From contig NZ_JACHTF010000004.1 of the NCBI RefSeq assembly GCF_014145325.1, positions 62,001-126,000 of the forward strand: a DNA stretch of 64,000 nt, in the 5' to 3' direction. The notes beneath the pieces were generated by a model. That model was not told the origin of the DNA and searched no databases. It was given only the letters and a program-made list of their open reading frames with translations. The translations under genes were made by a program, and so were the position numbers. Below are positions 9,191-17,999 of this stretch, in pieces (positions within the stretch are counted from its first letter, which is position 1; each line of letters starts with the position of its first letter). The stretch comes from Marilutibacter spongiae (GTDB lineage Bacteria > Pseudomonadota > Gammaproteobacteria > Xanthomonadales > Xanthomonadaceae).

Positions 9191-10102
9191 ATGACCTACG
9201 AACGCTACGAATCCCCGACCATCCCGCAGTGGCGACTGAAGCTCGGGCTCTATTGGCAGTTGGTCCGCGGCGACCGGCCGATCGGCTGGCTGCTGTTGCT
9301 GTGGCCCACCTGGTGGGGCCTGTGGCTCGCCGCCGGCGGCACGCCGCCGTGGTGGACGCTGTTCGTGTTCAGCGCCGGCGTCTGGCTGACCCGTTCGGCC
9401 GGCTGCGTGATCAACGATTACGCCGACCGCTGGCTCGATCCGCATGTCGCGCGCACGAAGGACCGGCCGCTGGCGTCGGGCGCGGTCTCCGGGCGCGAGG
9501 CGCTGGCGGTGTTCGGCGTGCTGATGCTGGTGGCGTTCGCCCTGGTGCTGACACTGAACCGGCTGACGGTCTGGCTGAGCCTGGTCGGACTGGTCCTGGC
9601 CGCCAGCTACCCCTACCTGAAGCGCTACACCTACCTGCCGCAGGTCTACCTGGGCATGGCCTTCGGCTGGGGGATCCCGATGGGGTTCGCCGCGGTGCTG
9701 GGCGAAGTCCCGGCCCTGGCGTGGCTGCTCTACGCGGCCAACATCCTGTGGTCGACCGCCTACGACACCTGGTACGCGATGGTCGACCGCGAAGACGACC
9801 TGCGGATGGGCAGCAAGTCCACCGCGATCCTCTTCGGCGACGCCGACCTCACCGCGCAGGGCGTGCTGTTCGGGCTGTTCCTGCTCGCGATGGGCCTGGT
9901 CGGCCAACGCGCGGGCCTGGGCGTGCCGTACTGGGTCGCCCTCGCCGTCGCGGTCGCGCTGGTCGCCTGGCAGTTCTGGATCTGCCGGCGCCGCGAACCC
10001 GGTCCCTGCTTCCGCGCCTTCCTGGCCAACCACTGGGTCGGCCTGGCGCTGTTCGCCGGCATCGCGGCCGCGCTGTGGCCCACCGGCGCGGCGACCGCCT
10101 GA
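9191..10102 (+). CDS. ubiA: 4-hydroxybenzoate polyprenyltransferase
   Basis: 303 aa integral membrane protein of the UbiA family; it attaches the polyprenyl tail to 4-hydroxybenzoate in ubiquinone synthesis. First Asp-rich motif NDYADRWLD at 75-83 followed by [10 protein letters not shown]; second Asp-rich motif [14 protein letters not shown] followed by GSKSTAI, as in E. coli UbiA. Hydrophobic segments fit eight or nine helices. The ATG at 9191 is used because it starts the conserved N terminus; an upstream in-frame Met gives only proline/arginine-rich sequence. Convergent with the MscS-like gene. Confidence 0.95.
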   Translation: MTYERYESPTIPQWRLKLGLYWQLVRGDRPIGWLLLLWPTWWGLWLAAGGTPPWWTLFVFSAGVWLTRSAGCVINDYADRWLDPHVARTKDRPLASGAVSGREALAVFGVLMLVAFALVLTLNRLTVWLSLVGLVLAASYPYLKRYTYLPQVYLGMAFGWGIPMGFAAVLGEVPALAWLLYAANILWSTAYDTWYAMVDREDDLRMGSKSTAILFGDADLTAQGVLFGLFLLAMGLVGQRAGLGVPYWVALAVAVALVAWQFWICRRREPGPCFRAFLANHWVGLALFAGIAAALWPTGAATA

Positions 10103-10118
10103 GCGCGCGCGGCGCGGT

Positions 10119-11822
10119 TCACTCGCTTCGATCGTGGGCGGCCGCAGGGCCGGTCGCGCCAGGCACGGGCAGGCCGTCCCAGAACTCCCGCGCGACCAGC
10201 TTGGGTTCTTCGCTGTCGGCGCGGTAATTGGGCGACATGATCTGCACGCCCGCGGTGTTGAAGGCATCCTGGATGCGCCCCAGCAGCGCAGTGCGGATCT
10301 CGTTGCGACGCATGGGGTCCTCGATCCGCGTGCGCAGGGTGTACTCGACGTAGAAATCGCTCAATGCGGTCTGCAGGACGAACGGCTCGGGCGTTGCCTG
10401 CACGCCCTCGGTCTCGGCGGCCGCCTCCAGCAGCAGGCGCTGCACCTGCCGCCAGGGGGTGTCGTAGCCGATCGTCAGGCCGGTATCGAGCCACAGACCC
10501 GGGCCGTCGGGATGCCGCGAGTAGTTCTCCAGCCGCCCGTTGAGCACGACCGTGTTGGGGAAGCTGACCTCCACGCCGGTGAAGGTGCGCAGGCGCGTGG
10601 TGAACAGGCCGATCTGCAGGACCGTGCCCTCGGTATCGTCGATCTTCACGAAGTCGCCCGGCTGCATGGTGCGCGAGTACAGCAGGGTGAAGCCGCCGGC
10701 GGCCTGGCCGATGATGCTCGACGCCCCCAGCGACACCATCAGGCCCACCAGCACGCTCAGGCCCTTGAATGCGTCGGTCTGCGCGCCCGGCAGGTAGGGA
10801 TAGGCCATCGCCAGCGCGAACAGCCAGATCACCGCGATCAACAACTTGCGGGTCGGCTCGGCGAGCTGGGCGTCGATCCCCAGCAGGCTGTAGCGTCCGC
10901 GCTCCACGCCCTTGAGCATCATGCTCAGGGTGCGGGTCACCGCGCGGGTCAGCAGGAAGATGACCACCACCGTCAGCAGGCCGGGCACCGCGCCGAGCAG
11001 GGCGCCGCCCCAGGCCTTGAGCTTCATCAGCATCCAGCCGGTCATCGCATCGGCCCAGGGCCGCGTGTAGGCGAACTGACCCAATACGTAGCGCAGCCAC
11101 TCCTCCAGCAGCACCAGCACCAGCACCCACTCGGCGATGCGCACGATCCAGCGCAACGCCGTCGCGCTGCCGCGGATCAGCTGTCGGCCCGCTTCGGCAT
11201 GCGTGCGGGCCAGGCGCTTCTGGATCGAGCCCTCGAGCCACGCATGCCAGCGCAGCACCAGCCAGCGATAGCCCCAGAGCGCGGCCACCAGCAGGGCGGT
11301 GGCCAGCAGGGAGTACAACAGCCCCCTCAGCAGGTAGCGCGGCTCGAGTTCGCTCTCGGCCGCGCCCACCGCCTCGCCCAGGCGCGATATGACCGCGTCG
11401 CGTGCCTGCTCGAGGGTCTCGCCTGCCACCGGGTCCAGGTCCGCCGGCGTGAGCACGAGCACCGCGATGTCGGACACGGTGACCACCACGCCCTGCGGGA
11501 TCTCATGGCTGCCGATCACCGCGGCCCCGGGCAGGCTGACGGCGCGCTCGATGCTGGCTTCGGTGTTGCGTGCGCGTTGCTGCGGCGGGATACCCAGGAA
11601 CGCGGCGCGATAGGTGACGATGTCGCGGTTGAAATAGGAAGCGGTGGCGTCGATCGCCGTGGGCGTAGCCTCGGCCGTGGCATCGGGTTTCTCGCCGGGG
11701 AGCGACGGCAGCGCCGCGAGCGCCGGGGCCAGGCCGGCCAGCAGCAGCAACAGGGCGCACGTCGCGAGGCGCAACGACGGCACCACCCACCGGGAGCCAC
11801 CGGGTTTGGAATCAGTCCGCAT
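10119..11822 (-). CDS. MscS-family mechanosensitive channel with large periplasmic N-terminal domain
   Basis: 567 aa. A signal peptide (1-30, ending PALAALP) is followed by about 110 periplasmic residues, then several transmembrane helices and the MscS core: LVGLMVSLGASSIIGQAAGG (pore helix), the beta domain motif MQPGDFVKIDDTEGTV, and LRTFTGVEVSFPNTVVLNGRLENYSR, then the alpha/beta cytoplasmic domain. It would release solutes under hypo-osmotic shock. The start is fixed by a strong GGGGAGG Shine-Dalgarno four bases before the ATG at 11822. Longer than E. coli MscS (286 aa), as in other multi-domain members. It follows the HdeD-like gene on the same strand with 107 bases between. Confidence 0.9.
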   Translation of the reverse strand: MRTDSKPGGSRWVVPSLRLATCALLLLLAGLAPALAALPSLPGEKPDATAEATPTAIDATASYFNRDIVTYRAAFLGIPPQQRARNTEASIERAVSLPGAAVIGSHEIPQGVVVTVSDIAVLVLTPADLDPVAGETLEQARDAVISRLGEAVGAAESELEPRYLLRGLLYSLLATALLVAALWGYRWLVLRWHAWLEGSIQKRLARTHAEAGRQLIRGSATALRWIVRIAEWVLVLVLLEEWLRYVLGQFAYTRPWADAMTGWMLMKLKAWGGALLGAVPGLLTVVVIFLLTRAVTRTLSMMLKGVERGRYSLLGIDAQLAEPTRKLLIAVIWLFALAMAYPYLPGAQTDAFKGLSVLVGLMVSLGASSIIGQAAGGFTLLYSRTMQPGDFVKIDDTEGTVLQIGLFTTRLRTFTGVEVSFPNTVVLNGRLENYSRHPDGPGLWLDTGLTIGYDTPWRQVQRLLLEAAAETEGVQATPEPFVLQTALSDFYVEYTLRTRIEDPMRRNEIRTALLGRIQDAFNTAGVQIMSPNYRADSEEPKLVAREFWDGLPVPGATGPAAAHDRSE

Positions 11823-11891
11823 CGTGCCTCCCCTGATCAACACCCCGCGACGGAGCTCGCCGCTCTCGCGCCCGGCGCGGGTGCCGGGCGC

Positions 11892-11945
11892 GCGAAGCGA
11901 CGACCTCAGCCGGGCGCGAAGCGACGACCTCAGCCGGGCGCGAAG
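11892..11945. repeat. 24-bp tandem repeat spanning the HdeD-like gene's stop codon
   Basis: The unit gcgaagcgacgacctcagcc.. recurs with a strict 24-base period at 11892 and 11916, with a third degenerate start at 11940. The tca that is the stop of the HdeD-like gene (11930-11932) belongs to the second unit and is duplicated in the first, so the repeat copies the last codons and stop of the gene into its 3' flank. Confidence 0.9.
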
Positions 11946-12514
11946 CGGCGCAGCTTGAAGCCCGCGAACAACTGCAGCGCGCCATGGAGCAGCGCGCCGA
12001 TGCCGATCCAGATGCCGGTCACCGCGATGCCCGCCAGCGGGTGCATCGCGAACAGCACGCCCAGGACGATCGCCAGCAGGCCGCTCAGGACCAGCAGCCA
12101 CTCGCCTCGGATGGCCTCGCGCACGCGGATGGCGAAGACGATGCGGTAAAGACCGCCCACGATCAGCCAGGCCGCCAGGAAGAACACCAGGACGCCGGCG
12201 GTCGCCAGCGGATTGACCAGGGTGAGCACGCCCACCGCCAGCGAAGCCAGCGCGTACAGGGCCTGCCAGCCCCGCGACACGCCCTCGCCGCCCCGGACCA
12301 GGGCGATGGCGGCGAAGATGCCCTCCACCAGCGCCATGAGGCCGAAGATCCAGGTGAGCGCGATCACCGCCGCCGCCGGCTTCATCATCGCCAGGACGCC
12401 GAAGACGATAGCAACCAGGCCATACACCACGAACAGCCACCAACTCCTGCCCAGTTGCTGGAGGAGGCCAGGGGGAGACACAGCGGACGCGTGAGGGTCG
12501 TTGTCGCCGTACAT
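11930..12514 (-). CDS. HdeD-family (DUF308) membrane protein
   Basis: 194 aa with six predicted transmembrane helices and the internal repeat style of HdeD/DUF308 (recurrent IVFGVLAM, AVGVLTLVNP, IVLGVLFAMHPLAG segments). HdeD in E. coli is linked to acid resistance; in other bacteria the family has no proven function. The ATG at 12514 has AGGAG about six bases upstream. Its last codons lie in a 24-bp tandem repeat, so the C terminus FKLRRFAPG may vary between strains. No acid-resistance partner is adjacent. Confidence 0.85.
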   Translation of the reverse strand: MYGDNDPHASAVSPPGLLQQLGRSWWLFVVYGLVAIVFGVLAMMKPAAAVIALTWIFGLMALVEGIFAAIALVRGGEGVSRGWQALYALASLAVGVLTLVNPLATAGVLVFFLAAWLIVGGLYRIVFAIRVREAIRGEWLLVLSGLLAIVLGVLFAMHPLAGIAVTGIWIGIGALLHGALQLFAGFKLRRFAPG

Positions 12515-12598
12515 GCGCAGCTCCTTGGCCTGGGCGCCCGGCGGCGTCGACCCCCGGAGCCTGGCCCCGGACAGGTCACGTTCATGTCAACGCCCCGT

Positions 12599-13369
12599 TC
12601 AGGGCACCCGCGCGCAGACCCAGGCATCCACCCGCGCCACGCCCGCCCGGCGCAAGATGCGCGCCGCGGCATGCAGCGTGGTGCCGGTGGTCATGACGTC
12701 GTCGATCAGGACCACATGGGCGGGCACGCGGACGCCGTCGCGCACCGCGAAGGCGTGGCGCAGGTTGCGGCGGCGCCCCGCCGCATCGAGCCGGGACTGC
12801 GGCGTGGTGTCGCGCACCCGGGTGAGCAGGTCGTCGCGAAGCGGCAGGCGCAGGCGGCGGGCCAAGGGGCGCGCCAGCTCCAGCGCCTGGTCGTACCCAC
12901 GCTGGCGAAGGCGTGCCCGGTGCAGCGGCACGGGCACCAGGGCCTGCGGCCAGGCGTCGTCGGGCAGGTGCCGCCAGAGCCCGGCGGCCATCCATTCGCC
13001 CAGCGCGCGGCTCGCGGCCAGGTCGCCATGGAACTTCGCCCCCGGCAACAGCCGGTCCAGTGGGAACCCGTAGACGAAGCTCGCATGGCAGGCGTGCAGG
13101 GGCGGCGGCTGTCGCAGGCAGTGACCGCAGGCCTGCGCCGCCTCGCCGGCCGGCAGCGGCAGGGCACAGGCCGGACAGGCATGGCGGCTCCAGGGCATCG
13201 CCCCGGCGCAATCCGGGCACAGGCCGGGGAGCCCGCCGGCGGCGAGCGCCACCCGGGCCGAACAGACCAGGCAGCGCTCGCGCCGGCCCACCTGCCAGCT
13301 ACGGGCCAGCAGGCGGCTCCACGTGCTGTAAACCCGCGCTGCCGGATTCCGGTTGACAGGGATGGACAT
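12599..13369 (-). CDS. comF: ComF-family phosphoribosyltransferase-like protein
   Basis: 256 aa. An N-terminal cysteine-rich region with CLVC, CPDC, CPAC and CGHC pairs (zinc ribbon type) precedes the phosphoribosyltransferase domain with PRPP loop [14 protein letters not shown] near 219-232 and the ComF segment [21 protein letters not shown]. ComF/GntX proteins are required for uptake of transforming DNA in several species; the enzymatic reaction is unknown. It is divergent from bioB, and the first codons of comF contain the putative BirA operator, so the two genes' control regions overlap. The ATG at 13369 gives the usual family N-terminal length. Confidence 0.93.
   Translation of the reverse strand: MSIPVNRNPAARVYSTWSRLLARSWQVGRRERCLVCSARVALAAGGLPGLCPDCAGAMPWSRHACPACALPLPAGEAAQACGHCLRQPPPLHACHASFVYGFPLDRLLPGAKFHGDLAASRALGEWMAAGLWRHLPDDAWPQALVPVPLHRARLRQRGYDQALELARPLARRLRLPLRDDLLTRVRDTTPQSRLDAAGRRRNLRHAFAVRDGVRVPAHVVLIDDVMTTGTTLHAAARILRRAGVARVDAWVCARVP
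13326..13359. promoter_or_regulatory. BirA (biotin repressor) operator
   Basis: Nine-base inverted repeat CTGTAAACC-N16-GGTTGACAG, one mismatch from a perfect palindrome (GGTTTACAG expected). This matches the known BirA box form TTGTAAACC..GGTTTACAA with a spacer of about 14-16. It lies just upstream of bioB and inside the first codons of comF, and its right half contains the bioB -35 box. Confidence 0.8.
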
Positions 13370-13381
13370 GCTTTCCAGACT
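13353..13381 (+). promoter_or_regulatory. Predicted bioB promoter
   Basis: Perfect -35 TTGACA at 13353-13358, 17-base spacer, weak -10 CAGACT at 13376-13381. The -35 sits in the right arm of the BirA operator, so repressor binding would block RNA polymerase. This predicts a start near 13388 and a roughly 30-nt leader before the bioB ATG at 13419. Confidence 0.55.
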
Positions 13382-13418
13382 GCGCTTCCCGATCCCCGCT
13401 GTCTGTCAGAAAAGTCCG

Positions 13419-14504
13419 ATGCCTGCTGTCAGAGAAACGCCCGCCACCGCCGCACCGCCGCGCCACGACTGGAGCCGCGCCGAAGTGCGCGCGCTGTTCG
13501 ACCTGCCCCTGCCCGAGCTGATGCATCGCGCGGCGACGGTCCATCGGGCGCATTTCGATCCCGCCGAGGTCCAGGTCAGCACCCTGCTGTCGGTCAAGAC
13601 CGGCGGCTGCCCCGAGGACTGCGGCTACTGCCCGCAGGCCGCGCGCTACCACACCGGGGTGGACGCGACCAAGCTGATGAGCACCGAGGCGGTGGTCGAA
13701 AAGGCACGCCAGGCCAAGGCCGCCGGCGCCAGCCGCTTCTGCATGGGCGCGGCCTGGCGCTCGCCCAAGGACCGCGACATTCCCAAGGTGGCGGCGATGA
13801 TCCGCGAGGTGAAGTCCCTCGGCCTGGAGACCTGCGCCACGCTGGGCATGCTGTCGGGCGAACAGGCCGGCGCGCTGCGCGAGGCCGGGCTGGACTATTA
13901 CAACCACAACCTGGACACGGCGCCTGAGTTCTACAACGAGATCATCCACACCCGCGAGTTCCAGGACCGGCTCGACACCCTGGAGCATGTCCGCGACGCC
14001 GGCATGAAGACCTGTTGCGGCGGCATCGTCGGCATGGGCGAATCGCGCGAGCAGCGTGCGGGCCTGCTGCAGACCCTGGCCAACCTGCCCGCCCACCCCG
14101 ACTCGGTGCCGATCAACCGCCTGGTCCAGGTGGAAGGCACGCCGCTGGCCGGCACGGTCGAACTGGATCCCTTCGAGTTCGTGCGCACGATCGCCGCGGC
14201 CCGGATCATGATGCCCCGCTCCATGGTCCGCCTGTCGGCCGGGCGCGAACAGATGAACGACGAGTTGCAGGCCCTGTGCTTCCTCGCCGGGGCGAATTCC
14301 ATCTTCTACGGCGAGAAACTGCTGACGACCGGTAACCCCGATACCGAGCGGGATATGGCATTGTTTGACCGGTTGGGCCTGCGGCCCATGCCGATCATCG
14401 AACAAGCGCACATACCGGGGGGAACCGTGCACGCCGACATCATCGATACCGACACCCACGACCACGGCGCGGCGGGCGGTTGCGCCAAGCCGCGCGCGGC
14501 CTGA
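13419..14504 (+). CDS. bioB: Biotin synthase
   Basis: 361 aa radical-SAM enzyme converting dethiobiotin to biotin. The cluster-binding CxxxCxxC is at Cys64, Cys68, Cys71 (CPEDCGYC). Further family signatures: [46 protein letters not shown] (the Arg ligand of the 2Fe-2S cluster) and [16 protein letters not shown]. The start at 13419 (MPAVRET) is taken because it lies downstream of the predicted promoter; an in-frame ATG at 13353 would lie upstream of the predicted transcript start. First gene of bioB-bioF-ACT-bioH-bioC; bioF follows after four bases. Confidence 0.96.
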   Translation: MPAVRETPATAAPPRHDWSRAEVRALFDLPLPELMHRAATVHRAHFDPAEVQVSTLLSVKTGGCPEDCGYCPQAARYHTGVDATKLMSTEAVVEKARQAKAAGASRFCMGAAWRSPKDRDIPKVAAMIREVKSLGLETCATLGMLSGEQAGALREAGLDYYNHNLDTAPEFYNEIIHTREFQDRLDTLEHVRDAGMKTCCGGIVGMGESREQRAGLLQTLANLPAHPDSVPINRLVQVEGTPLAGTVELDPFEFVRTIAAARIMMPRSMVRLSAGREQMNDELQALCFLAGANSIFYGEKLLTTGNPDTERDMALFDRLGLRPMPIIEQAHIPGGTVHADIIDTDTHDHGAAGGCAKPRAA

Positions 14505-14508
14505 CCCC

Positions 14509-15738
14509 ATGACGCGTCCAGGCGACCGCCCGGGCTGGCAGGCGCGGGTCGCGGCCGCGCGCGCCGAACGCGAAGCCCTCTCGCGCACCCGCGTGCGCCG
14601 CAGCGTCAGCCATCGGGACGGCGCCCGCTGCCGGGTCGACGGCCACTCGCTGCTGAACTTCTGTGGCAACGACTACCTGGGGCTGTCGCAGCACTTCGCG
14701 GTGGTCAATGCACTGCAGGACGCGGCCTCGCGCGAGGGCGCCGGCGGCGTCGCCTCGCACCTGGTCTGCGGCCACCACGAGATGCATGACGCGCTCGAGC
14801 GCGAACTGGCCGACTGGCTGGAGGCGCCGGCGGCCCTGCTGTTCGGCAGCGGCTTCCTGGCCAACCTGGCGGTGCTGCAGTCGCTGCTCGACGAAGAGTC
14901 CATCTGCGTCCAGGACCGGCTCAACCACGCCAGCCTGATCGATGCCGCGCGCCTGTCGGGTTGCCGCCTGCGACGCTACCCGCACGGCGACCCGGAGGGC
15001 GCGATCCGCCAGCTGCGCAGCCTGCCCGACGGCATGGCGGTACTGGCCACCGACGGCGTATTCAGCATGGACGGCGACCTCGCGCCGCTGCGACAGCTGG
15101 CGCTCGTGGCGAAGGTGCAGAAGGCGCTGCTCTACGTGGACGATGCGCACGGCGTGGGCGTCGTCGGTCCGGAGGGGCGCGGCAGCGTCGCCGAAGCCCG
15201 GCTCGGCGTGCAGGAAGTCCCCCTGCAGCTGGCGACCCTGGGCAAGGCGCTCGGCGGCTACGGCGCGGCCGTGGTCGGCGACGCCGACCTCATCGGCCAC
15301 CTGGCCGAGACCGCGCGACCCTACCTGTACACCACGGCGCTGCCGCCGGCCCAGGCGGCCGCGACGCTGGCCGCGGTCAAGCTTGCGCGCAGCGAGCACT
15401 GGCGCCGCGAAAAACTGCACGAGCTGGTGGCGCGCTTCCGCGACCGCGCGCTGCGCGTGGGGCTGCAGCTGATGGACAGCGATACGCCGATCCAGCCGGT
15501 GATGTGCGGCGCCGACGCCCATGCGCTGTCGATGTCGCAGGCACTGGAACAGGCCGGCTACTGGGTCGCGCCGATCCGGCCGCCAACCGTGTCCGAAGGC
15601 CGCGCGCGCTTGCGCGTGACGCTGTCGGCCCTGCATGGGCCGGGCGACGTGGACGGGCTGGTCGATGCCCTGGCCTACGCCCGCGACCGCATCGCCGGTC
15701 CCCGCGAGACGGCCCGGGTGGCCCAGCCGGTGGAATGA
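14509..15738 (+). CDS. bioF: 8-amino-7-oxononanoate synthase
   Basis: 409 aa PLP enzyme condensing pimeloyl-ACP and alanine. FCGNDYLGL near the N terminus, [18 protein letters not shown] with Asp211 and His214 at the cofactor, and LGKALGG with the Schiff-base Lys246 are all present; the C-terminal [19 protein letters not shown] is typical. The ATG at 14509 follows the bioB stop by four bases. The stop overlaps the next start as ATGA at 15735. Second step of the operon's pathway. Confidence 0.96.
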   Translation: MTRPGDRPGWQARVAAARAEREALSRTRVRRSVSHRDGARCRVDGHSLLNFCGNDYLGLSQHFAVVNALQDAASREGAGGVASHLVCGHHEMHDALERELADWLEAPAALLFGSGFLANLAVLQSLLDEESICVQDRLNHASLIDAARLSGCRLRRYPHGDPEGAIRQLRSLPDGMAVLATDGVFSMDGDLAPLRQLALVAKVQKALLYVDDAHGVGVVGPEGRGSVAEARLGVQEVPLQLATLGKALGGYGAAVVGDADLIGHLAETARPYLYTTALPPAQAAATLAAVKLARSEHWRREKLHELVARFRDRALRVGLQLMDSDTPIQPVMCGADAHALSMSQALEQAGYWVAPIRPPTVSEGRARLRVTLSALHGPGDVDGLVDALAYARDRIAGPRETARVAQPVE

Positions 15739-16145
15739 CCGGCGAAGCGGACCTGGCGACCCTGCTGGCCACGCTGCGGGTCGAGACACGGCCCGGAGAG
15801 TTCGTGTTCGTGTTCGCCACGCCGACGGCGGACCCGCCCGCCTGGCTGACCCAGGCCGAGGCCACCGTTCGCGAAAACGCGGGGGTGGCCGCCGTGCTGT
15901 CGCGCGCGCGCGCCGACGCGCTGGGCCTGCCCTACGATTTCGTGGCGTGCTGGCTGACGCTCGCCGTACACTCCGCGCTCCATGCGGTGGGCCTGACCGC
16001 TGCGGTGTCGACGGCGCTGGCGCGCGAAGGCATCGCCTGCAACGTGATCGCCGGCCTGCGACACGACCACCTGCTGGTGCCGTCGTCGCGGCGCGAGGAC
16101 GCCCTCGACGCCCTGGCGCGCCTCGCGCGCGCACCCTCCTGCTGA
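15735..16145 (+). CDS. ACT-domain protein (ACT_3/ACT_7 type) embedded in the biotin operon
   Basis: 136 aa. The pattern [54 protein letters not shown] (read in two pieces), [18 protein letters not shown] and [11 protein letters not shown] is that of the small two-ACT-module family found as stand-alone proteins in many bacteria. ACT modules usually bind amino acids, but no ligand or partner is proven for this family. The start overlaps the bioF stop (ATGA), so it is translationally coupled to biotin genes; bioH follows after 55 bases. A role in biotin synthesis is possible but not shown by sequence. Confidence 0.85.
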   Translation: MTGEADLATLLATLRVETRPGEFVFVFATPTADPPAWLTQAEATVRENAGVAAVLSRARADALGLPYDFVACWLTLAVHSALHAVGLTAAVSTALAREGIACNVIAGLRHDHLLVPSSRREDALDALARLARAPSC

Positions 16146-16200
16146 ATCCGCTCCGCCTCCCTGTCCCACTCCCCTCAAGTCCCCCGAGTCCCCCTGCTCC

Positions 16201-17013
16201 ATGGCTGCCCCCCTCCACATCGAAACCCATGGCCGCGGCCCCTCGCTGGCCCTGATCCACGGCTGGGCCATGCATGGCGGCCTGTTCGCGCCGCTCGTCG
16301 AGCGCCTGGCCGATCGCTACACCCTGCACCTGGTGGACCTGCCCGGCCATGGCCATTCGCGCGCGTCCGGGGCATCGCTCGATCCGGCCACGCTCGGCCG
16401 CGAGCTGGTCGCCCGGGTGCCCGACGCGGTCTGGCTGGGCTGGTCGCTGGGCGGCCAGTTCGCGCTGCGCGCCGCGCTCGATGCGCCCGCGTCGGTGCGC
16501 GGCCTGGTGATGGTCGCCGCCTCGCCCCGCTTCGTCAGCGGCGGGGACTGGCCGCATGGGGTCGGTCCGAACCTGTTCCGCGATTTCGGCGATGCGCTCA
16601 AACGCGACTTCCGCGGCACGCTGGAAGGCTTCCTCGCGCTGGAGGCGCTCGGCTCCACCCATGCCCAGGACGAGCTGCGCAAGCTGCGCACGCAGGCATT
16701 CGAGCGCGGCGAACCCGCACCGCGCGCACTGCTCGAGGGCCTGTCGCTGCTGGACCGCCTCGACCTGCGCGACGCCCTCCCCGGCCTGCGCGTGCCCAGC
16801 CTGTGGATCAGCGGCAAGCGCGACCGGCTCGTGCCGACGGGTGCCATGCCCGCCGCCGCCGCGCTGGCCCCGGACGCGCGCAGCCTGGTGATCCCGAACG
16901 CCGGCCACGCGCCGTTCCTGGGCGCCGCCGACACCGTGGCGGCGGAAATCGACGCCTTCATGCAGGCCCTGCCCGCGGACACCTCCGCCGGCCGACCGGT
17001 GGACGCCGCATGA
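16201..17013 (+). CDS. bioH: Pimeloyl-ACP methyl ester carboxylesterase
   Basis: 270 aa alpha/beta hydrolase. It removes the methyl group from pimeloyl-ACP methyl ester, ending the BioC-BioH route to pimeloyl-ACP. LIHGWAMHG near 18-26, nucleophile elbow GWSLGGQ with Ser82, Asp208 in SGKRDRLVP and His236 in NAGHAPFLG complete the triad. Position between bioF and bioC supports bioH over a general hydrolase. No Shine-Dalgarno is visible: the 55 bases before the ATG are almost all pyrimidine. The stop overlaps the bioC ATG (ATGA). Confidence 0.93.
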   Translation: MAAPLHIETHGRGPSLALIHGWAMHGGLFAPLVERLADRYTLHLVDLPGHGHSRASGASLDPATLGRELVARVPDAVWLGWSLGGQFALRAALDAPASVRGLVMVAASPRFVSGGDWPHGVGPNLFRDFGDALKRDFRGTLEGFLALEALGSTHAQDELRKLRTQAFERGEPAPRALLEGLSLLDRLDLRDALPGLRVPSLWISGKRDRLVPTGAMPAAAALAPDARSLVIPNAGHAPFLGAADTVAAEIDAFMQALPADTSAGRPVDAA

Positions 17014-17951
17014 GCGATCTGTTCGACCACCGCCAGGTACGGCGCGCCTTCTCCCGCTCAGCCGGCCACTACGACGAGGCCGCGGCCCTGCAGCGCGAGG
17101 TCGGCGCTCGCCTGATGGAAGCGCTGGACTACCTGGACGATCCCAGCGTGGCCCTGCAGCCGGACTGCGTGGTCGATGTCGGCTGCGGGCCCGGGCATGC
17201 CGCGATCGCCCTGCAGCAACGCTGGCCCAAGGCCCGGGTCGTCGCCCTCGACCTCGCCCTGCCCATGCTGCAGGCCACCCGTGCCAACGCCGCCGCCCTG
17301 CCCGGAACGCGTCGACCGCGCTGGCTGGGCGGCGCGGCCGCGCCCGTCGCGCTCTGCGCCGACGCCCGCGCCCTGCCCCTGGCCGACGCCAGCGTCGACG
17401 TGCTGTTCTCCAACCTCTGCCTGCAATGGGTGGAGGACCTGCCTGCGGTGTTCGCGGGCTTCCGCCGCGTGCTCAGGCCCGGCGGCCGCCTGCTGGTCTC
17501 GACCTTCGGACCGGACACCCTGTTCGAGCTGCGCGGCGCGTTCGCCGAAGCCGACGAGGCGCCGCACGTGAGCCTGTTCCCGTCCATCGCCCAGTTCGGC
17601 GACGCGCTCGTCGCAGCGGGCTTCCGCGATCCGGTGCTCGACCGCGACGAGTTCACCCATCGACACGACTCCCTCGCGGCGCTGATGCGCGAGCTGCGCA
17701 CCCTGGGCGCCACCAATGCCATGGCCGGCCGTCGTCGTGGCTTCACCGGCCGGGCACGATTCGCCCGCGCAGAGCAGGCCTACGAAGTCCTGCGCGGACC
17801 GCCGGTCGACGGCCACCCCGGCCGCCTGCCGGCCACCTGGGAGGTCATCTATGCCCAGGCCTGGGCGCCGCCCCCGGGTGCGCCGATCCGCATGGGCGGC
17901 ATCGACGAGGTCCAGGTGCCGGTCTCGAGCATCCCCATCCGCCGACGCTGA
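17010..17951 (+). CDS. bioC: Malonyl-ACP O-methyltransferase
   Basis: 313 aa SAM-dependent methyltransferase that methylates malonyl-ACP so it can enter fatty acid synthesis as a biotin precursor. The N-terminal RRAFSRSAGHYDEAAALQREV is characteristic of BioC; the SAM site VVDVGCGPGHAAIAL begins near residue 53; LFSNLCLQWVEDLPAVF and RVLRPGGRLLVSTFGPDTLFELR follow. Longer than E. coli BioC (251 aa) because of a C-terminal extension ending in VSSIPIRRR. Last biotin gene here; bioA and bioD are not in the window. Confidence 0.94.
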   Translation: MSDLFDHRQVRRAFSRSAGHYDEAAALQREVGARLMEALDYLDDPSVALQPDCVVDVGCGPGHAAIALQQRWPKARVVALDLALPMLQATRANAAALPGTRRPRWLGGAAAPVALCADARALPLADASVDVLFSNLCLQWVEDLPAVFAGFRRVLRPGGRLLVSTFGPDTLFELRGAFAEADEAPHVSLFPSIAQFGDALVAAGFRDPVLDRDEFTHRHDSLAALMRELRTLGATNAMAGRRRGFTGRARFARAEQAYEVLRGPPVDGHPGRLPATWEVIYAQAWAPPPGAPIRMGGIDEVQVPVSSIPIRRR

Positions 17952-17999
17952 CGCCCGCGCGCCATGACCGGCAAGGCCGGCCGGGCGCACACTGCCCCC

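Noticed and set aside
6348-9194. 948-codon plus-strand frame across the nuclease, cytochrome and tRNA
   Set aside because: Shadow of real minus-strand genes and crosses a tRNA gene.
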